Shown: positions 14,022-22,416, numbered from the stretch's first letter. The stretch: DNA of 24,523 nt from an uncultured Bdellovibrio sp. (GCA_946482355.1 CAMLRE010000001.1:1-24523), one strand, 5' to 3'. Notes: generated from the sequence alone by a model not told the origin. Translations and numbers: made by a program.

Positions 14022-15976
14022 AATCCAAAATAATCACTCTGTTTATTTTTATCTGTACTCTTTGGTCCGCTTTAGTTTTCCGTGCAGCTTACCTTCAGTT
14101 TGTTCCCCATGAAAAATTAAATTCCCTTCAGGAAAAACAGTTTCAAACTGTGGTTTCGCTTCCGGCGCGCCGTGGAAATATCGTTGATCGTAACGGTAAA
14201 GAGTTAGCCATGTCGTCGCCGACGTATTCGATTTACGCTGATCCGAAAATTATCGAAGACAGAAAAGGCACAGCAAAATTTTTAGCTAAAGTTTTAAAAG
14301 AAAACCAAAACGAAATTTATTCGAAAATTAAAGATAAAAATAAACGTTTTGTTTGGATTGAACGTTTAGTTTCTGTTTCTCAGGTTGAAGAAATCAAAAC
14401 GCAAAAAATTCGTGGTTTAGGTTTTGTCGAAGAATGGAAACGCGTTTATCCAAATGACCAGCTTCTTTCGACAACACTTGGTTTTACCGGTAAAGAAGGG
14501 CAAGGCCTTGAAGGTTTAGAACTTTTCTATGACCAGCAATTAAAAGGTGAAAGCAAAAAAGTTTCTATGCGTAAAGATGCGCGTGGCAGACCGTTAATTC
14601 AAGACGGCATGTTATTCACTGAAACTCCGCAAGGAAAAGAAATTAAGTTAACGATTGATTCTGATTTACAATACTTTGTTGAAACAGAATTAAAACAAGC
14701 TTTACAAAAACACGAAGCTGAAGCGGCTTACGCAGTTGTACTTGATGCAAAAACATCGGCCATTCGTGCGATTGCTTCGCTTCCGTCATTTAATCCAAAC
14801 GATGCTTCAAAAGTTTCTCCAGGCGCTCGCCGTAATAGATCGGTAACTGATACTTACGAGCCGGGTTCAACACTTAAAACTTTTGTTATCGCGCAGGCCT
14901 TAGAAGAAAAATTATTTCAACCAAATTCAAAAATCTGGTGTGAAAACGGTTATTTTAAAATCGGTAAACGTGTAATTCGTGAAGCTGAAGCCAATCACTC
15001 GCAAGGTTTAATCTCTGTCAGTGAGGTTTTAGCTTACTCTTCAAATATCGGAACAAGTAAAATCGCTTTAAAACTGGGCGATGAAAAATTACGTCAGGGT
15101 TTAATGAAATTCGGTTTCGGACAAAAAGCCGGAACAGATCTTCCGGGTGAAGCTAAAGGAATTATCTTAGGTCTTCCGTGGAGAGATCACTTATTAGCGA
15201 ACGTTTCTTTCGGTCAAGGTATGACAGCGTCTCCGTTACAAATGGCCAATGCTTATGCGGCCATTGCCAATGGCGGTACACTTAATGCCCCTCATATTGT
15301 TGAATCAATCACTGATTTAGAAACGAATCAAACGGTAACAACTGAAACAAAACAGATTCGCCGCGTGATTTCTGAAGAGACCGCTCAACAAATGCGTTTA
15401 ATGCTTGCGGGGGTAACTTCAGGAAAAGGTTCAGGTGTTTCTGCTCGTGTTGAAGGTTATATCGTCGGTGGTAAAACAGGTACGGCACAAAAAGTAAGAA
15501 CTGAAGGCCGCGGTTATATTCCGGGCGGATATATCGGAAGTTTCACGGGTTTTATTCCGGCGAACGATCCGCAATATGTGATCTATGTGGCTTTAGATCA
15601 TCCTAAAAAAGGTTATTACGGTGCTCAAGTGGCAGCTCCGGTGTTTTCGCGCATTGCTTCTTACGCTGTTCGCCGCGAAGGTGTAGCTCCAGAAGTTTTG
15701 GCCGAGAAAAATATTTCTAATGTTCCTGTAGCACAAAGCGAAAAAACTGAAAAAGAAGTAGAAGAATTTTCGTATGCAGATTTAAATAAAACTACAACAA
15801 CGTTAACTACGGTTCCTGACTTTAAAGACTTATCAATGCGTGAAGTATTGCAACAAGCAGCTAATCAAAATATCAAAATTAAAATGATTGGCCGTGGAAA
15901 AGTTGACCAAACTGTACCAGCCGCAGGCGAAGCTTTAAGCGAAGACCGTACGATGACTATTATTCTTAAAGAATAA
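14018..15976 (+). CDS. ftsI: Septal peptidoglycan transpeptidase FtsI (PBP3) with C-terminal PASTA domain
   Basis: Cross-links septal murein during division. It has an N-terminal membrane anchor (about 5-23), the non-catalytic dimerisation region with RRGNIVDRNGKELA (51-64), then the transpeptidase domain: STLK (S284 nucleophile, K287), SSN (341-343) and KTGTA (486-490). A single PASTA domain occupies about 598-652 (TVPDFKDLSMREVL and on). PASTA is absent from enterobacterial FtsI but occurs in Gram-positive SpoVD/PBP2x and in former deltaproteobacterial FtsI. The start is TTG, overlapping the ftsL stop by 4 bp, with GAGGGG (14007-14012) five bases upstream. The SIMPL gene follows after 16 bp. 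Confidence 0.95.
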   Translation: MKSKIITLFIFICTLWSALVFRAAYLQFVPHEKLNSLQEKQFQTVVSLPARRGNIVDRNGKELAMSSPTYSIYADPKIIEDRKGTAKFLAKVLKENQNEIYSKIKDKNKRFVWIERLVSVSQVEEIKTQKIRGLGFVEEWKRVYPNDQLLSTTLGFTGKEGQGLEGLELFYDQQLKGESKKVSMRKDARGRPLIQDGMLFTETPQGKEIKLTIDSDLQYFVETELKQALQKHEAEAAYAVVLDAKTSAIRAIASLPSFNPNDASKVSPGARRNRSVTDTYEPGSTLKTFVIAQALEEKLFQPNSKIWCENGYFKIGKRVIREAEANHSQGLISVSEVLAYSSNIGTSKIALKLGDEKLRQGLMKFGFGQKAGTDLPGEAKGIILGLPWRDHLLANVSFGQGMTASPLQMANAYAAIANGGTLNAPHIVESITDLETNQTVTTETKQIRRVISEETAQQMRLMLAGVTSGKGSGVSARVEGYIVGGKTGTAQKVRTEGRGYIPGGYIGSFTGFIPANDPQYVIYVALDHPKKGYYGAQVAAPVFSRIASYAVRREGVAPEVLAEKNISNVPVAQSEKTEKEVEEFSYADLNKTTTTLTTVPDFKDLSMREVLQQAANQNIKIKMIGRGKVDQTVPAAGEALSEDRTMTIILKE

Positions 15977-15992
15977 TTTAAGGAGCATTCGT

Positions 15993-16733
15993 ATGAAGTT
16001 TTTAGTAACTGCCGCAATGATTTTTTCTTGTTCATTGGCTATGGCTGAAGTCGCCCCAGCTTTAATTAAAGTGGGAAGCTTTTCAGAAAAAAACATTGAT
16101 CCCAATATCATGAATATTAATCTTCAGATCTGGGCTAAAGCGGCAACTGCTGCGCAAGCGCAAGAGATGGCCAATAAACATGTTAAACGTGTTAAAGAGT
16201 TAACTGAAAAATTCAAAGTTAAAAAAGAAGACGTGCAAACTGAATACTACAGCGTAACACCTGAATATGCTTACGAGCAAAAAACAGGTATCAGCCGCAT
16301 TCAAGGTTACAGTGCTATGCACTCATTAACAGTGACATTTAAAAACTTAGATCAAGCTGGCCAATTTATTGATCAAGCGGCCAGTGGTAATAAAGCTGAT
16401 AAAGAAAAATCAGGTGTTACCATCGGTAATATTGGTTGGGATTCTGATAAAAAAGGCGAAGCTGAAGAAGCTTGTATCAATCAAGCGGTCAAACAAGCTC
16501 GCGGTCGTGCTGATGATTTAGCAAAGGCGGCTGGTGTAAAAATCAAGGGTGTTTACAGCATCACAAACCAACAAGTTTACGCAAATTACGAATCAGCGCC
16601 AATGGCCGGAGCGGCTCGCGCACAAAGTAAAATGATGATGTCAGCAGACATGGAATCTGGCGGAACAGAGCTTAGCCCTGGTAAAATCAAAATCCGCGCT
16701 GATGTAAATATCGAATACTTAATTCAGAATTAA
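15993..16733 (+). CDS. Secreted SIMPL-domain (DUF541) protein
   Basis: Carries a signal peptide (1-18, ending LAMA) and a single SIMPL domain covering most of the 246 residues, with the family pattern of NINLQIWAKAATAAQAQ near the start and KQARGRADDLAKAAGVKIKGV (about 168-188) later. SIMPL proteins are periplasmic or outer-membrane-associated and often oligomerise; E. coli YggE is a relative tied to oxidative stress. Function here is unknown. AAGGAG lies seven bases before the ATG. It is the last gene of the rsmH-ftsL-ftsI unit, directly before a strong terminator, which is an unusual place for this family. Confidence 0.85.
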   Translation: MKFLVTAAMIFSCSLAMAEVAPALIKVGSFSEKNIDPNIMNINLQIWAKAATAAQAQEMANKHVKRVKELTEKFKVKKEDVQTEYYSVTPEYAYEQKTGISRIQGYSAMHSLTVTFKNLDQAGQFIDQAASGNKADKEKSGVTIGNIGWDSDKKGEAEEACINQAVKQARGRADDLAKAAGVKIKGVYSITNQQVYANYESAPMAGAARAQSKMMMSADMESGGTELSPGKIKIRADVNIEYLIQN

Positions 16734-16738
16734 TTATT

Positions 16739-16768
16739 AAAAAGCGGTCGAAAGACCGCTTTTTTTTT
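16739..16768 (+). terminator. Strong rho-independent terminator (probably bidirectional)
   Basis: GCGGTC-GAAA-GACCGC is a perfect GC-rich stem with a GNRA tetraloop, flanked by A5 and T9, so the paired stem reaches 11 bp. It ends the rsmH-ftsL-ftsI-SIMPL unit. The A5 becomes U5 on the other strand, and the convergent ABC permease gene stops just beside it, so it may serve both. Confidence 0.93.
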
Positions 16769-17561
16769 ACGAACTCGCGCTTGAATAAAAGCGCATGCAG
16801 AATTTCCAGTACCAATTCATAAATGTCATTAAAAGCACTGGCATAGCCACAGCCCAAGCAATAAATCCAATTTGTACAGGCTCAAGTAAAAACCTTGTTG
16901 GAATTGAAGCCACCATCGCAAATGGCAGAACAAATAACAGCACGTATCTTAAAAAGCCTTTGTAAATCGCATCCGGGCGTAAACCTAATCTAAAAATACT
17001 GTACCAAACATACTGTAAGAAATCGGCCCGCGAAAAAATAATCGCTGTTGAATTTAAAGCTAAACGGCCCACAAAAATAACGCTTAAACCTGACGGAATT
17101 AATAAAAACAACCAGAACAAGCGGTACCAGCTAAAATCTGGAATCGCCTGTAAGGCCCACACAAGCCCCGCGCCAGTAAAGATTAAACAAGGTATATGCG
17201 ACACTGAAACTTTTTGTGAACTGATCATAAACATCGAATTCACAGGTTTAGTTAACAATAAATCTAAGTTTCCTTTTCTAACTTCGTCGTTGAATTTAGA
17301 AAAGTTCGGGTCCCATAAAATCATGTAAATTGAATCTACAAATAGCGCTAAAAAAACAAACACGCGCATTTGCTCTAACGTCCAATCACCGATAATGTTC
17401 GTATGGCGGTAAATTACTTCATACAAAAGTAATTGTGTTCCGTACCAAATACATTCTGAAAGTACTAATAAAATAAAATTAAAACGGTACTCAAGATCAG
17501 CTACAAAGCTGGCTTTAAAAAATGCACCATAAAGGCTTAGGTATTTTAAAAGTCTTTTCAC
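16767..17561 (-). CDS. ABC-2 type transporter permease (COG3694-like)
   Basis: An integral membrane subunit of 264 residues with about six membrane helices. The N-terminal pattern ADLEYRFNFI is shared with the neighbouring permease, and FNDEVRKGNLDLLLTKPVN (about 89-107) matches the conserved cytoplasmic loop of this permease family. It probably forms a heterodimeric exporter with the next gene and the ATPase two genes upstream, a gene trio typical of the COG4586/4587/3694 group, whose substrates are unknown. The start is GTG, sharing one base with the stop of the preceding permease (TAGTG). It ends at the shared terminator. Confidence 0.85.
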   Translation of the reverse strand: MKRLLKYLSLYGAFFKASFVADLEYRFNFILLVLSECIWYGTQLLLYEVIYRHTNIIGDWTLEQMRVFVFLALFVDSIYMILWDPNFSKFNDEVRKGNLDLLLTKPVNSMFMISSQKVSVSHIPCLIFTGAGLVWALQAIPDFSWYRLFWLFLLIPSGLSVIFVGRLALNSTAIIFSRADFLQYVWYSIFRLGLRPDAIYKGFLRYVLLFVLPFAMVASIPTRFLLEPVQIGFIAWAVAMPVLLMTFMNWYWKFCMRFYSSASS

Positions 17562-18385
17562 TAGGCACCGGTCCCTGTGTAAGACTGAAGGCCTTTACGC
17601 CATAACCAGGCACCGATAGCCATGGCAATCACTGTTGAGATCGTCACAGAAATAAAACTTTGTAAAACTAACTCTGAACCCACACGCCCTGTGATGTACG
17701 CTACCGGAGTATAAACACCTGCTGGAAACGGTGAAAGTAATAATAACTTCGCAATCGCCGGTGGCATTAAATCAATAGGCACTAATTCGCCGGCTAATAA
17801 CCACAGCGTTAAGTTTTTAACTAACGTTAAAGAACGAACGCGAGTCATATAAAAGGCAAATGTTGAAATCACAAAACTTAAAGTGTGAACTAAAAACAAA
17901 TAATAAAACACTAAACCAATCGCAATCGGTAAACGTGAATAATGAATCGGTAAATCAAAAATAAGCGACACAGCTAATGGGGCCAACATCGAAATAAACG
18001 TGGTCGCGATTTTATAACCCATTAATTGTGACAAATAGTATTCATAAAAACTGATCGGGCGGGTAAGAATCACATTGATCGACCCGCTGGCCACTTCTTC
18101 GACCATCATGGATTCGTACATCCAGCTTACCGCAATACGCCCTAAAAACGGAGCCCATACGCCGTAAGCTAAATAACTTTCGCGGCCAAAACCACCGATT
18201 TGAGCGGCATTAGCGGCTTCAAAGATAGCAAACCACATAAGAAGTTCGATGCCCACCGTGATTAACGGTTGCACGAACGCATCAATAAAGAAATTGAAGC
18301 GGTATTCTAAATTTGAAACGACGGCAAGCTCACTAAACGCGAGATTCCTTCGCCAAAAAGCGATGAATAACTTCTTCAAAATCAA
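17561..18385 (-). CDS. ABC-2 type transporter permease (COG4587-like)
   Basis: The second permease, 274 residues with about six membrane helices. SNLEYRFNFF (24-33) parallels the same segment in its partner, and EEVASGSINVILTRPISFYEYY (about 96-117) is the family loop. The start is TTG (or a second TTG two codons on), placing its first ~17 codons inside the end of the ATPase gene in another frame, a 53-bp overlap. The overlapping N-terminal residues align with those of the sister permease, which supports the long start. It probably pairs with the 16767 permease. Confidence 0.82.
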   Translation of the reverse strand: MILKKLFIAFWRRNLAFSELAVVSNLEYRFNFFIDAFVQPLITVGIELLMWFAIFEAANAAQIGGFGRESYLAYGVWAPFLGRIAVSWMYESMMVEEVASGSINVILTRPISFYEYYLSQLMGYKIATTFISMLAPLAVSLIFDLPIHYSRLPIAIGLVFYYLFLVHTLSFVISTFAFYMTRVRSLTLVKNLTLWLLAGELVPIDLMPPAIAKLLLLSPFPAGVYTPVAYITGRVGSELVLQSFISVTISTVIAMAIGAWLWRKGLQSYTGTGA

Positions 18386-19271
18386 CCTCTTCGATTTTTA
18401 AATTAACAACTTCGCCAGATTTTACCACTTCGTTTAGTTTCTGCGATAATTCTGAATCTTGAAAAATCAGCTCGCGCTCTTGCTGATCGTTTTTGTAGCG
18501 GTAAATTAATTTTTTGCTGGTTTCAGTCGATTGTAAGAAACGATCAACTGTTCCGTCATAAACCATTTCACCTTTAGAAATTAATAATAAACGGTCTGCT
18601 AATTGCGCAATATCATCCATGTAGTGCGATGTTAAAATGACTACGGGTTTATATTCTTTAACATAAGTTTCAAGAAAGTCGCGAATCGCTGACTGCGCCA
18701 CGATATCTAAACCGATTGTCGGTTCATCCAAAAATAAAACGCGCGGCGAATGAAGAAGTGAACCGATGATTTCCATCTTCATACGTTCACCTAAACTTAA
18801 ACGGCGTAACTGTGTATCAAGCACGTGCTCACAAGAAAGCATTTGCGCTAAATCAGTCACGCGTTTTTTAGCCGTATCTACATCAAGATCATAAATTTTA
18901 GTTAATAACGAGTAGCTATCGCGCGCCGAAATATCCCACCAGAGTTGGTTTTTTTGGCCTAACAATAAACTCATCTGACGTAAAAAATCAGTTTCACGTT
19001 TCCAGGGTTCAAAACCAAGAACGCGCACTTCGCCATGAGTTGGGTAAATTAACCCTGAAAGAATTTTTAGTAACGTTGTTTTTCCGGCACCATTGGCACC
19101 CACTAAACCAACAATTTGTCCGCCTTCGATTTCAAGCGAAACATTTTTTAGGGCGGGTTTAGATGTGTATTCGCGATTCCAAAAACCTTTGATCGAATTA
19201 ACGATGCCTTCTTTTTTTTGATAGGTCTTATATTCACGACCTAAATTTTTTGTTTCAATGACGTAACTCAT
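18333..19271 (-). CDS. ABC transporter ATP-binding subunit (COG4586-like)
   Basis: The cytoplasmic ATPase of the exporter. Walker A GANGAGKT (58-65), Q-loop Q106, signature LSLGE (158-162), Walker B VLFLDEP (178-184) and H-loop H216 are all intact. The N-terminal insertion before Walker A (YQKKEGIVNSIKGFWNREY) and a ~75-residue C-terminal extension are typical of this subgroup. The ATG overlaps the esterase stop as ATGA, and the 3' end overlaps the first permease by 53 bp, so esterase, ATPase and both permeases look like one tightly coupled operon. Transport direction is inferred as export from the ABC-2 permeases; the substrate is unknown. Confidence 0.9.
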   Translation of the reverse strand: MSYVIETKNLGREYKTYQKKEGIVNSIKGFWNREYTSKPALKNVSLEIEGGQIVGLVGANGAGKTTLLKILSGLIYPTHGEVRVLGFEPWKRETDFLRQMSLLLGQKNQLWWDISARDSYSLLTKIYDLDVDTAKKRVTDLAQMLSCEHVLDTQLRRLSLGERMKMEIIGSLLHSPRVLFLDEPTIGLDIVAQSAIRDFLETYVKEYKPVVILTSHYMDDIAQLADRLLLISKGEMVYDGTVDRFLQSTETSKKLIYRYKNDQQERELIFQDSELSQKLNEVVKSGEVVNLKIEEVDFEEVIHRFLAKESRV

Positions 19272-19927
19272 GAGATTAACCCGTTAATGTACTGAGTAAT
19301 GCCTTGTAAAGCTTTCGGTGGAATTTCATGGCCACCTGGAAAAGTAACCCACTGGGGTTCCAAACCTTTTTGTTTAAAAATATTTAATAATTTTTGGCTG
19401 CCTTTGATCGGTAACACTTGATCATTTTCGCCATGACATAAGAAAACTTTAGCGCCTTTACGGGCTTCAAGTTTTTGTGTCCACTCAGTCTGGCGAATTA
19501 AACTTCCAGACATGCTGATTAAACCCAATGGTTTTTCAGGAGCTTGTAAATAAATTTCAGTAGCTAACATCGCGCCTTGAGAAAAACCACCTAAGATAAT
19601 TTTATTCCAAGGCACTTTTAAATCTTCGATCATTTTAATAATTGCAGGAACCAAAGTAGGCATGACATCCGGAGTATAATCACTCCAGTCGCTCGGTAAA
19701 GAATTTAAAGTTAATGGCCACCAAGCGCGCCCTGTCCAGCCAGGACCGATTGGAACTTCAAACACCCCATTCGGAAAACGCCAGTTCACTTTTGAATTCA
19801 GAAAAATATAATCTCTCAAACCTTCTAGGTCGTGAGCATCGGCACCAAAACCATGAAAAAGAATAACCCACGGACGGTCCGCAGCATCAGTCGGATGATC
19901 AAAATACTGTATACGTTTGAAGTTCAT
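19268..19927 (-). CDS. Alpha/beta-hydrolase, phospholipase/carboxylesterase family
   Basis: A cytoplasmic serine hydrolase of 219 residues, with no signal peptide. The oxyanion-loop HGFGADAHDL (25-34), nucleophile GFSQG (S116), acid D169 in HGENDQVLP and H200 in PGGHE form a complete catalytic triad in the order of the carboxylesterase/acyl-protein-thioesterase family (COG0400). The natural substrate is unknown. It leads the ABC transporter operon with a 4-bp overlap. Its start lies 13 bp from the divergent murE start, so its promoter must lie within murE. Confidence 0.9.
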   Translation of the reverse strand: MNFKRIQYFDHPTDAADRPWVILFHGFGADAHDLEGLRDYIFLNSKVNWRFPNGVFEVPIGPGWTGRAWWPLTLNSLPSDWSDYTPDVMPTLVPAIIKMIEDLKVPWNKIILGGFSQGAMLATEIYLQAPEKPLGLISMSGSLIRQTEWTQKLEARKGAKVFLCHGENDQVLPIKGSQKLLNIFKQKGLEPQWVTFPGGHEIPPKALQGITQYINGLIS

Positions 19928-19940
19928 AAGAAAGTATCCT

Positions 19941-21437
19941 ATGCTTTTTGCAATGAAACTGCAGCAGTTATTATCATTTTCTGATCTTGGAACGCAAAGC
20001 CAACCCGAAGCTCTTGAGAAAGAGGTGACGGGGCTTTTTTTTGATGCGAGACAGGTTCAACAAGGCTCTGTTTTTGTGGCGATTAAAGGCACCCAAGCCG
20101 ATGGCCACAAATATATCGGCGATGCGATTAAGGCTGGAGCGATTGCTTTAGTTGTCGAAGATAAAACAGCAGTGCCTGCTGATTATCAAGGCCACGTTTC
20201 TGTCGTTCCTGATTCACGTCAAATGCTGGATTTGCTGGCAGCTAGATTTTACGATTATCCTTCGCAAAAACTTTTCTGCTTCGGTGTGACGGGTACGAAT
20301 GGCAAAACATCGATTACTTATTTACTTGAGCATATTTTAAATGCGCGTGGTAAATCGACGGGTGTTATCGGAACAGTCAATCACCGCGCTGGCCACAAAA
20401 CTTGGGAAAACCAAGGCACAACACCTGATCCAGTGACGTTACAAAGCCGCTTAAATGATTTTATCAAAGAGGGCGCAATTGCTGCCGCATTAGAAGTGAC
20501 ATCGCATGCTTTAGATCAGCGTCGTGCGGACAGTGTTCACTTTAATACGGTGATTTATACAAATTTAACTCACGACCATTTAGATTATCACCAAGACATG
20601 AAGTCGTATTTCGAATCAAAACAAAGATTGTTCACCGATTTGATGTGGTCTTCATTAAAGCGTCCACTTTTTGCCATTATTAATATCGACGATGAGTACG
20701 GAAGAAAACTAAAACTAGCAGAACCTGTTTTAGGTTGGACGTACGGGCAAAAAGAATCTGATTTTCAGTTTAAAATTTTAAAAATGAATTTTGCTGAAAC
20801 AGAGTTTGAATTAAAAACTCCGCTTGAAACAATTAATGTGAAAGTGCCGTTAACGGGCGTTCACACGATTTACAATGTCGTAGCCAGTTTAGCCGCAGGC
20901 TTAACGTGCGGAGTGACCCTTGAGCAAGGTATTAAAGCCTTAGCTGATTTTAACGGAATTCCGGGGCGCTTACAAAAAGTTGTGCATAGCTCAGATAAAA
21001 CTGTTTTTATCGATTACGCTCACACTCCTGATGCTTTAGAAAATTCATTAAAATCTTTATTAAAAGTTAAAACCGATGCGAAGCTTTCAAGCCAAGTGAT
21101 TACGGTGTTTGGTTGCGGTGGAGACCGCGATAAAACAAAACGCCCTAAGATGGCTGAAATCGCAGCGCGCTTAAGTGATTATGTGTTTTTAACTTCTGAT
21201 AACCCACGCACTGAAGATCCGATGACGATTTTGGCTGACGCTGAAAAGGGTTTTCCAGCAGGTTTTAAAAACTACACTAAAGAAGTTGATCGTGAAAAGG
21301 CAATTGCACAAGCGATTGCGATGGCAAAGCCAGGTGATGTGATTTTAATCGCCGGTAAAGGTCACGAAGATTATCAAATTATCGGAACGACAAAAACTCA
21401 CTTCAGCGACTACGAAGTGGCTGAGAAATATTTGTAG
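19941..21437 (+). CDS. murE: UDP-N-acetylmuramoyl-tripeptide synthetase MurE (meso-DAP adding)
   Basis: Adds the third amino acid to UDP-MurNAc-L-Ala-D-Glu in the cytoplasm. From the ATG at 19941 the protein has 498 residues. Motifs are the ATP loop VTGTNGKTS (116-124), TTPDPVTLQ, LEVTSHALDQRR, the carbamylated lysine K227 in YFESKQRLF, FIDYAHTPDALE, FGCGGDRDKTKRP and DNPR (420-423). DNPR is the signature of meso-diaminopimelate-specific enzymes. The frame is open upstream to a TTG at 19917, but that would run into the divergent esterase; ATG 19941 has a weak AAGAAAG upstream, and ATG 19953 is also possible. In most genomes murE directly follows ftsI; here five genes intervene. Confidence 0.95.
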   Translation: MLFAMKLQQLLSFSDLGTQSQPEALEKEVTGLFFDARQVQQGSVFVAIKGTQADGHKYIGDAIKAGAIALVVEDKTAVPADYQGHVSVVPDSRQMLDLLAARFYDYPSQKLFCFGVTGTNGKTSITYLLEHILNARGKSTGVIGTVNHRAGHKTWENQGTTPDPVTLQSRLNDFIKEGAIAAALEVTSHALDQRRADSVHFNTVIYTNLTHDHLDYHQDMKSYFESKQRLFTDLMWSSLKRPLFAIINIDDEYGRKLKLAEPVLGWTYGQKESDFQFKILKMNFAETEFELKTPLETINVKVPLTGVHTIYNVVASLAAGLTCGVTLEQGIKALADFNGIPGRLQKVVHSSDKTVFIDYAHTPDALENSLKSLLKVKTDAKLSSQVITVFGCGGDRDKTKRPKMAEIAARLSDYVFLTSDNPRTEDPMTILADAEKGFPAGFKNYTKEVDREKAIAQAIAMAKPGDVILIAGKGHEDYQIIGTTKTHFSDYEVAEKYL

Positions 21438-21468
21438 GGTGCCAGGTCCTGTTTCTTGTGACGTTGTG

Positions 21469-22287
21469 TTAGCTCCACTTCAAAAAATCAAAATTGATCT
21501 GATAAAGTTCTTCTTCTTTGGATTTGCCGACGAGCTTTTGAGTATCTTTAAGAAAGTCTAAAAACTTTTGATGAATTTTTTCTTTCGTTTCTTTGTCTGT
21601 TGAAAAGGCCACAGTAAATGTGTAGGCGTCTTCAGCTGGTAAGCGGTTAATTTGTTCCATAGCTTGCAAGCGAGTTAATGAGCGGTAAGCACGCATTAAT
21701 GTTGAACTAGAAGGTAAATGTAAATTGTCTTGCAGAATTTTAATTTTACCTTCGCTCGAAGAAATAATCTGCATTTTTTGTAATTGCTCAATGTAGAACT
21801 GAACTTTATCCAGAGACAGTTTTGTTTTGTCAGCGATCAATTTAAAATCTTTTTGAAAACGCTCGATCGTTAAAAACATATGAATTAACTGGTGATACGG
21901 ATCTGAATAATATTCGTTAATCGTGTCAGTCTTTAAGTCTTCGGTTTTAACGTTGATGTGAGCGTGTGTGGCTTGATGCTCTTTTTGAATGGCGTGAACT
22001 CTGTGAAGAATTTCTTTTCTTCTTTTCTCAACACTGCACTGATCAAAGTTATGTAAAAGCTGAAGGTATTCAGTTTGTTTGCTGTTTAATTTTAAATAAT
22101 CGCAGGCTAAGTAAAGTTGATCTGAATTTAGATTGCCGCCGTGATTAAGTACTTTTGAAAGATAGGTTTTTTGAATACGGCAATGCTCAGCCATGTTTTG
22201 CAGTGTGGCTGATTTTTTAATGTTCTTAAGCTCTTCGAGACTTGTTTTAAGGGCGGGGCGGTAGTCTAAGTGCTTGTAAATACTCAT
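21469..22287 (-). CDS. TIGR02147-family regulator (DUF4423-like)
   Basis: The protein has 272 residues. The N-terminal part (about 1-75) is a helix-turn-helix-like domain (TLQNMAEHCRIQKTYLSKVLNHG, about 28-50). It is followed by a helical segment and a second winged-helix-like region (about 135-185), then a C-terminal domain with TFTVAFSTD (227-235). This layout is that of the TIGR02147 family, known mainly from Fibrobacter and Bdellovibrio-type bacteria and thought to regulate adjacent secreted-protein genes. It is divergent from a secreted metalloprotease, with several palindromes in the 129-bp gap. There is no Shine-Dalgarno, and the putative -35 is so close that the transcript may be leaderless. 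Target and ligand are unknown. Confidence 0.8.
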   Translation of the reverse strand: MSIYKHLDYRPALKTSLEELKNIKKSATLQNMAEHCRIQKTYLSKVLNHGGNLNSDQLYLACDYLKLNSKQTEYLQLLHNFDQCSVEKRRKEILHRVHAIQKEHQATHAHINVKTEDLKTDTINEYYSDPYHQLIHMFLTIERFQKDFKLIADKTKLSLDKVQFYIEQLQKMQIISSSEGKIKILQDNLHLPSSSTLMRAYRSLTRLQAMEQINRLPAEDAYTFTVAFSTDKETKEKIHQKFLDFLKDTQKLVGKSKEEELYQINFDFLKWS

Positions 22288-22293
22288 AAAATA

Positions 22294-22314
22294 TTGTTAA
22301 TAAAAAGTTAACAA
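22294..22314. repeat. Inverted repeat in the regulator/protease control region
   Basis: TTGTTAA (22294-22300) and TTAACAA (22308-22314) are perfect 7-bp arms with a 7-bp spacer, lying over the putative promoter of the regulator. It is a candidate operator, for example for autoregulation. Confidence 0.45.
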
Positions 22315-22322
22315 AATGTCAA
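22294..22322 (-). promoter_or_regulatory. Possible promoter of the TIGR02147 gene
   Basis: On the minus strand there is a perfect -35 TTGACA (22322-22317). At 17-bp spacing the -10 would be the poor TAACAA (22299-22294), and the start would fall at or next to the ATG at 22287. With no Shine-Dalgarno present, this suggests leaderless transcription. The weak -10 keeps confidence low. Confidence 0.3.
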
Positions 22323-22326
22323 ATAT

Positions 22327-22345
22327 TAAATTAATAATTAATTTA
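22327..22345. repeat. 19-bp near-continuous palindrome in the regulator/protease control region
   Basis: Perfect 9-bp arms (TAAATTAAT and ATTAATTTA) flank a single central base. It lies about 40 bp from the regulator start and 71 bp before the protease start. AT-rich sequence produces palindromes more readily, but a perfect 9-bp arm is still notable. Confidence 0.45.
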
Positions 22346-22379
22346 CCAAGAGGGCTGTTTACCTGAAACTTGTTTTATC

Positions 22380-22395
22380 GGATCAATCAAGATCC
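22380..22395. repeat. GGATC/GATCC inverted repeat upstream of the protease
   Basis: GGATC (22380-22384) and GATCC (22391-22395) flank six bases, 21 bp before the protease start and just upstream of its Shine-Dalgarno. It could be an operator or a leader hairpin; the arms are short. Confidence 0.3.
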
Positions 22396-22416
22396 AATTA
22401 CTTATTGAGGTTTTAT

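Noticed and set aside
19871..19881. CGGACGGTCCG perfect 11-bp palindrome
   Set aside because: It lies in the coding sequence of the esterase. It is near murE, but there is no promoter element at fitting spacing; chance is the simplest explanation.
19917..19940. TTG start for murE
   Set aside because: It would extend the N-terminus beyond the family norm and overlap the divergent esterase start; no ribosome site precedes it.
21438..21468. GGTGCCAGGTCCT segment between murE and the TIGR02147 gene
   Set aside because: It recalls the dispersed GGTGCC/GGCACC repeats of some genomes, but only one imperfect copy is present here, so repeat status cannot be supported. No terminator is visible in it either.
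22405..22416. TTG start for the metalloprotease
   Set aside because: The TTG lies in the Shine-Dalgarno region itself (TTGAGG). The ATG at 22417 has ideal spacing and a normal signal peptide.
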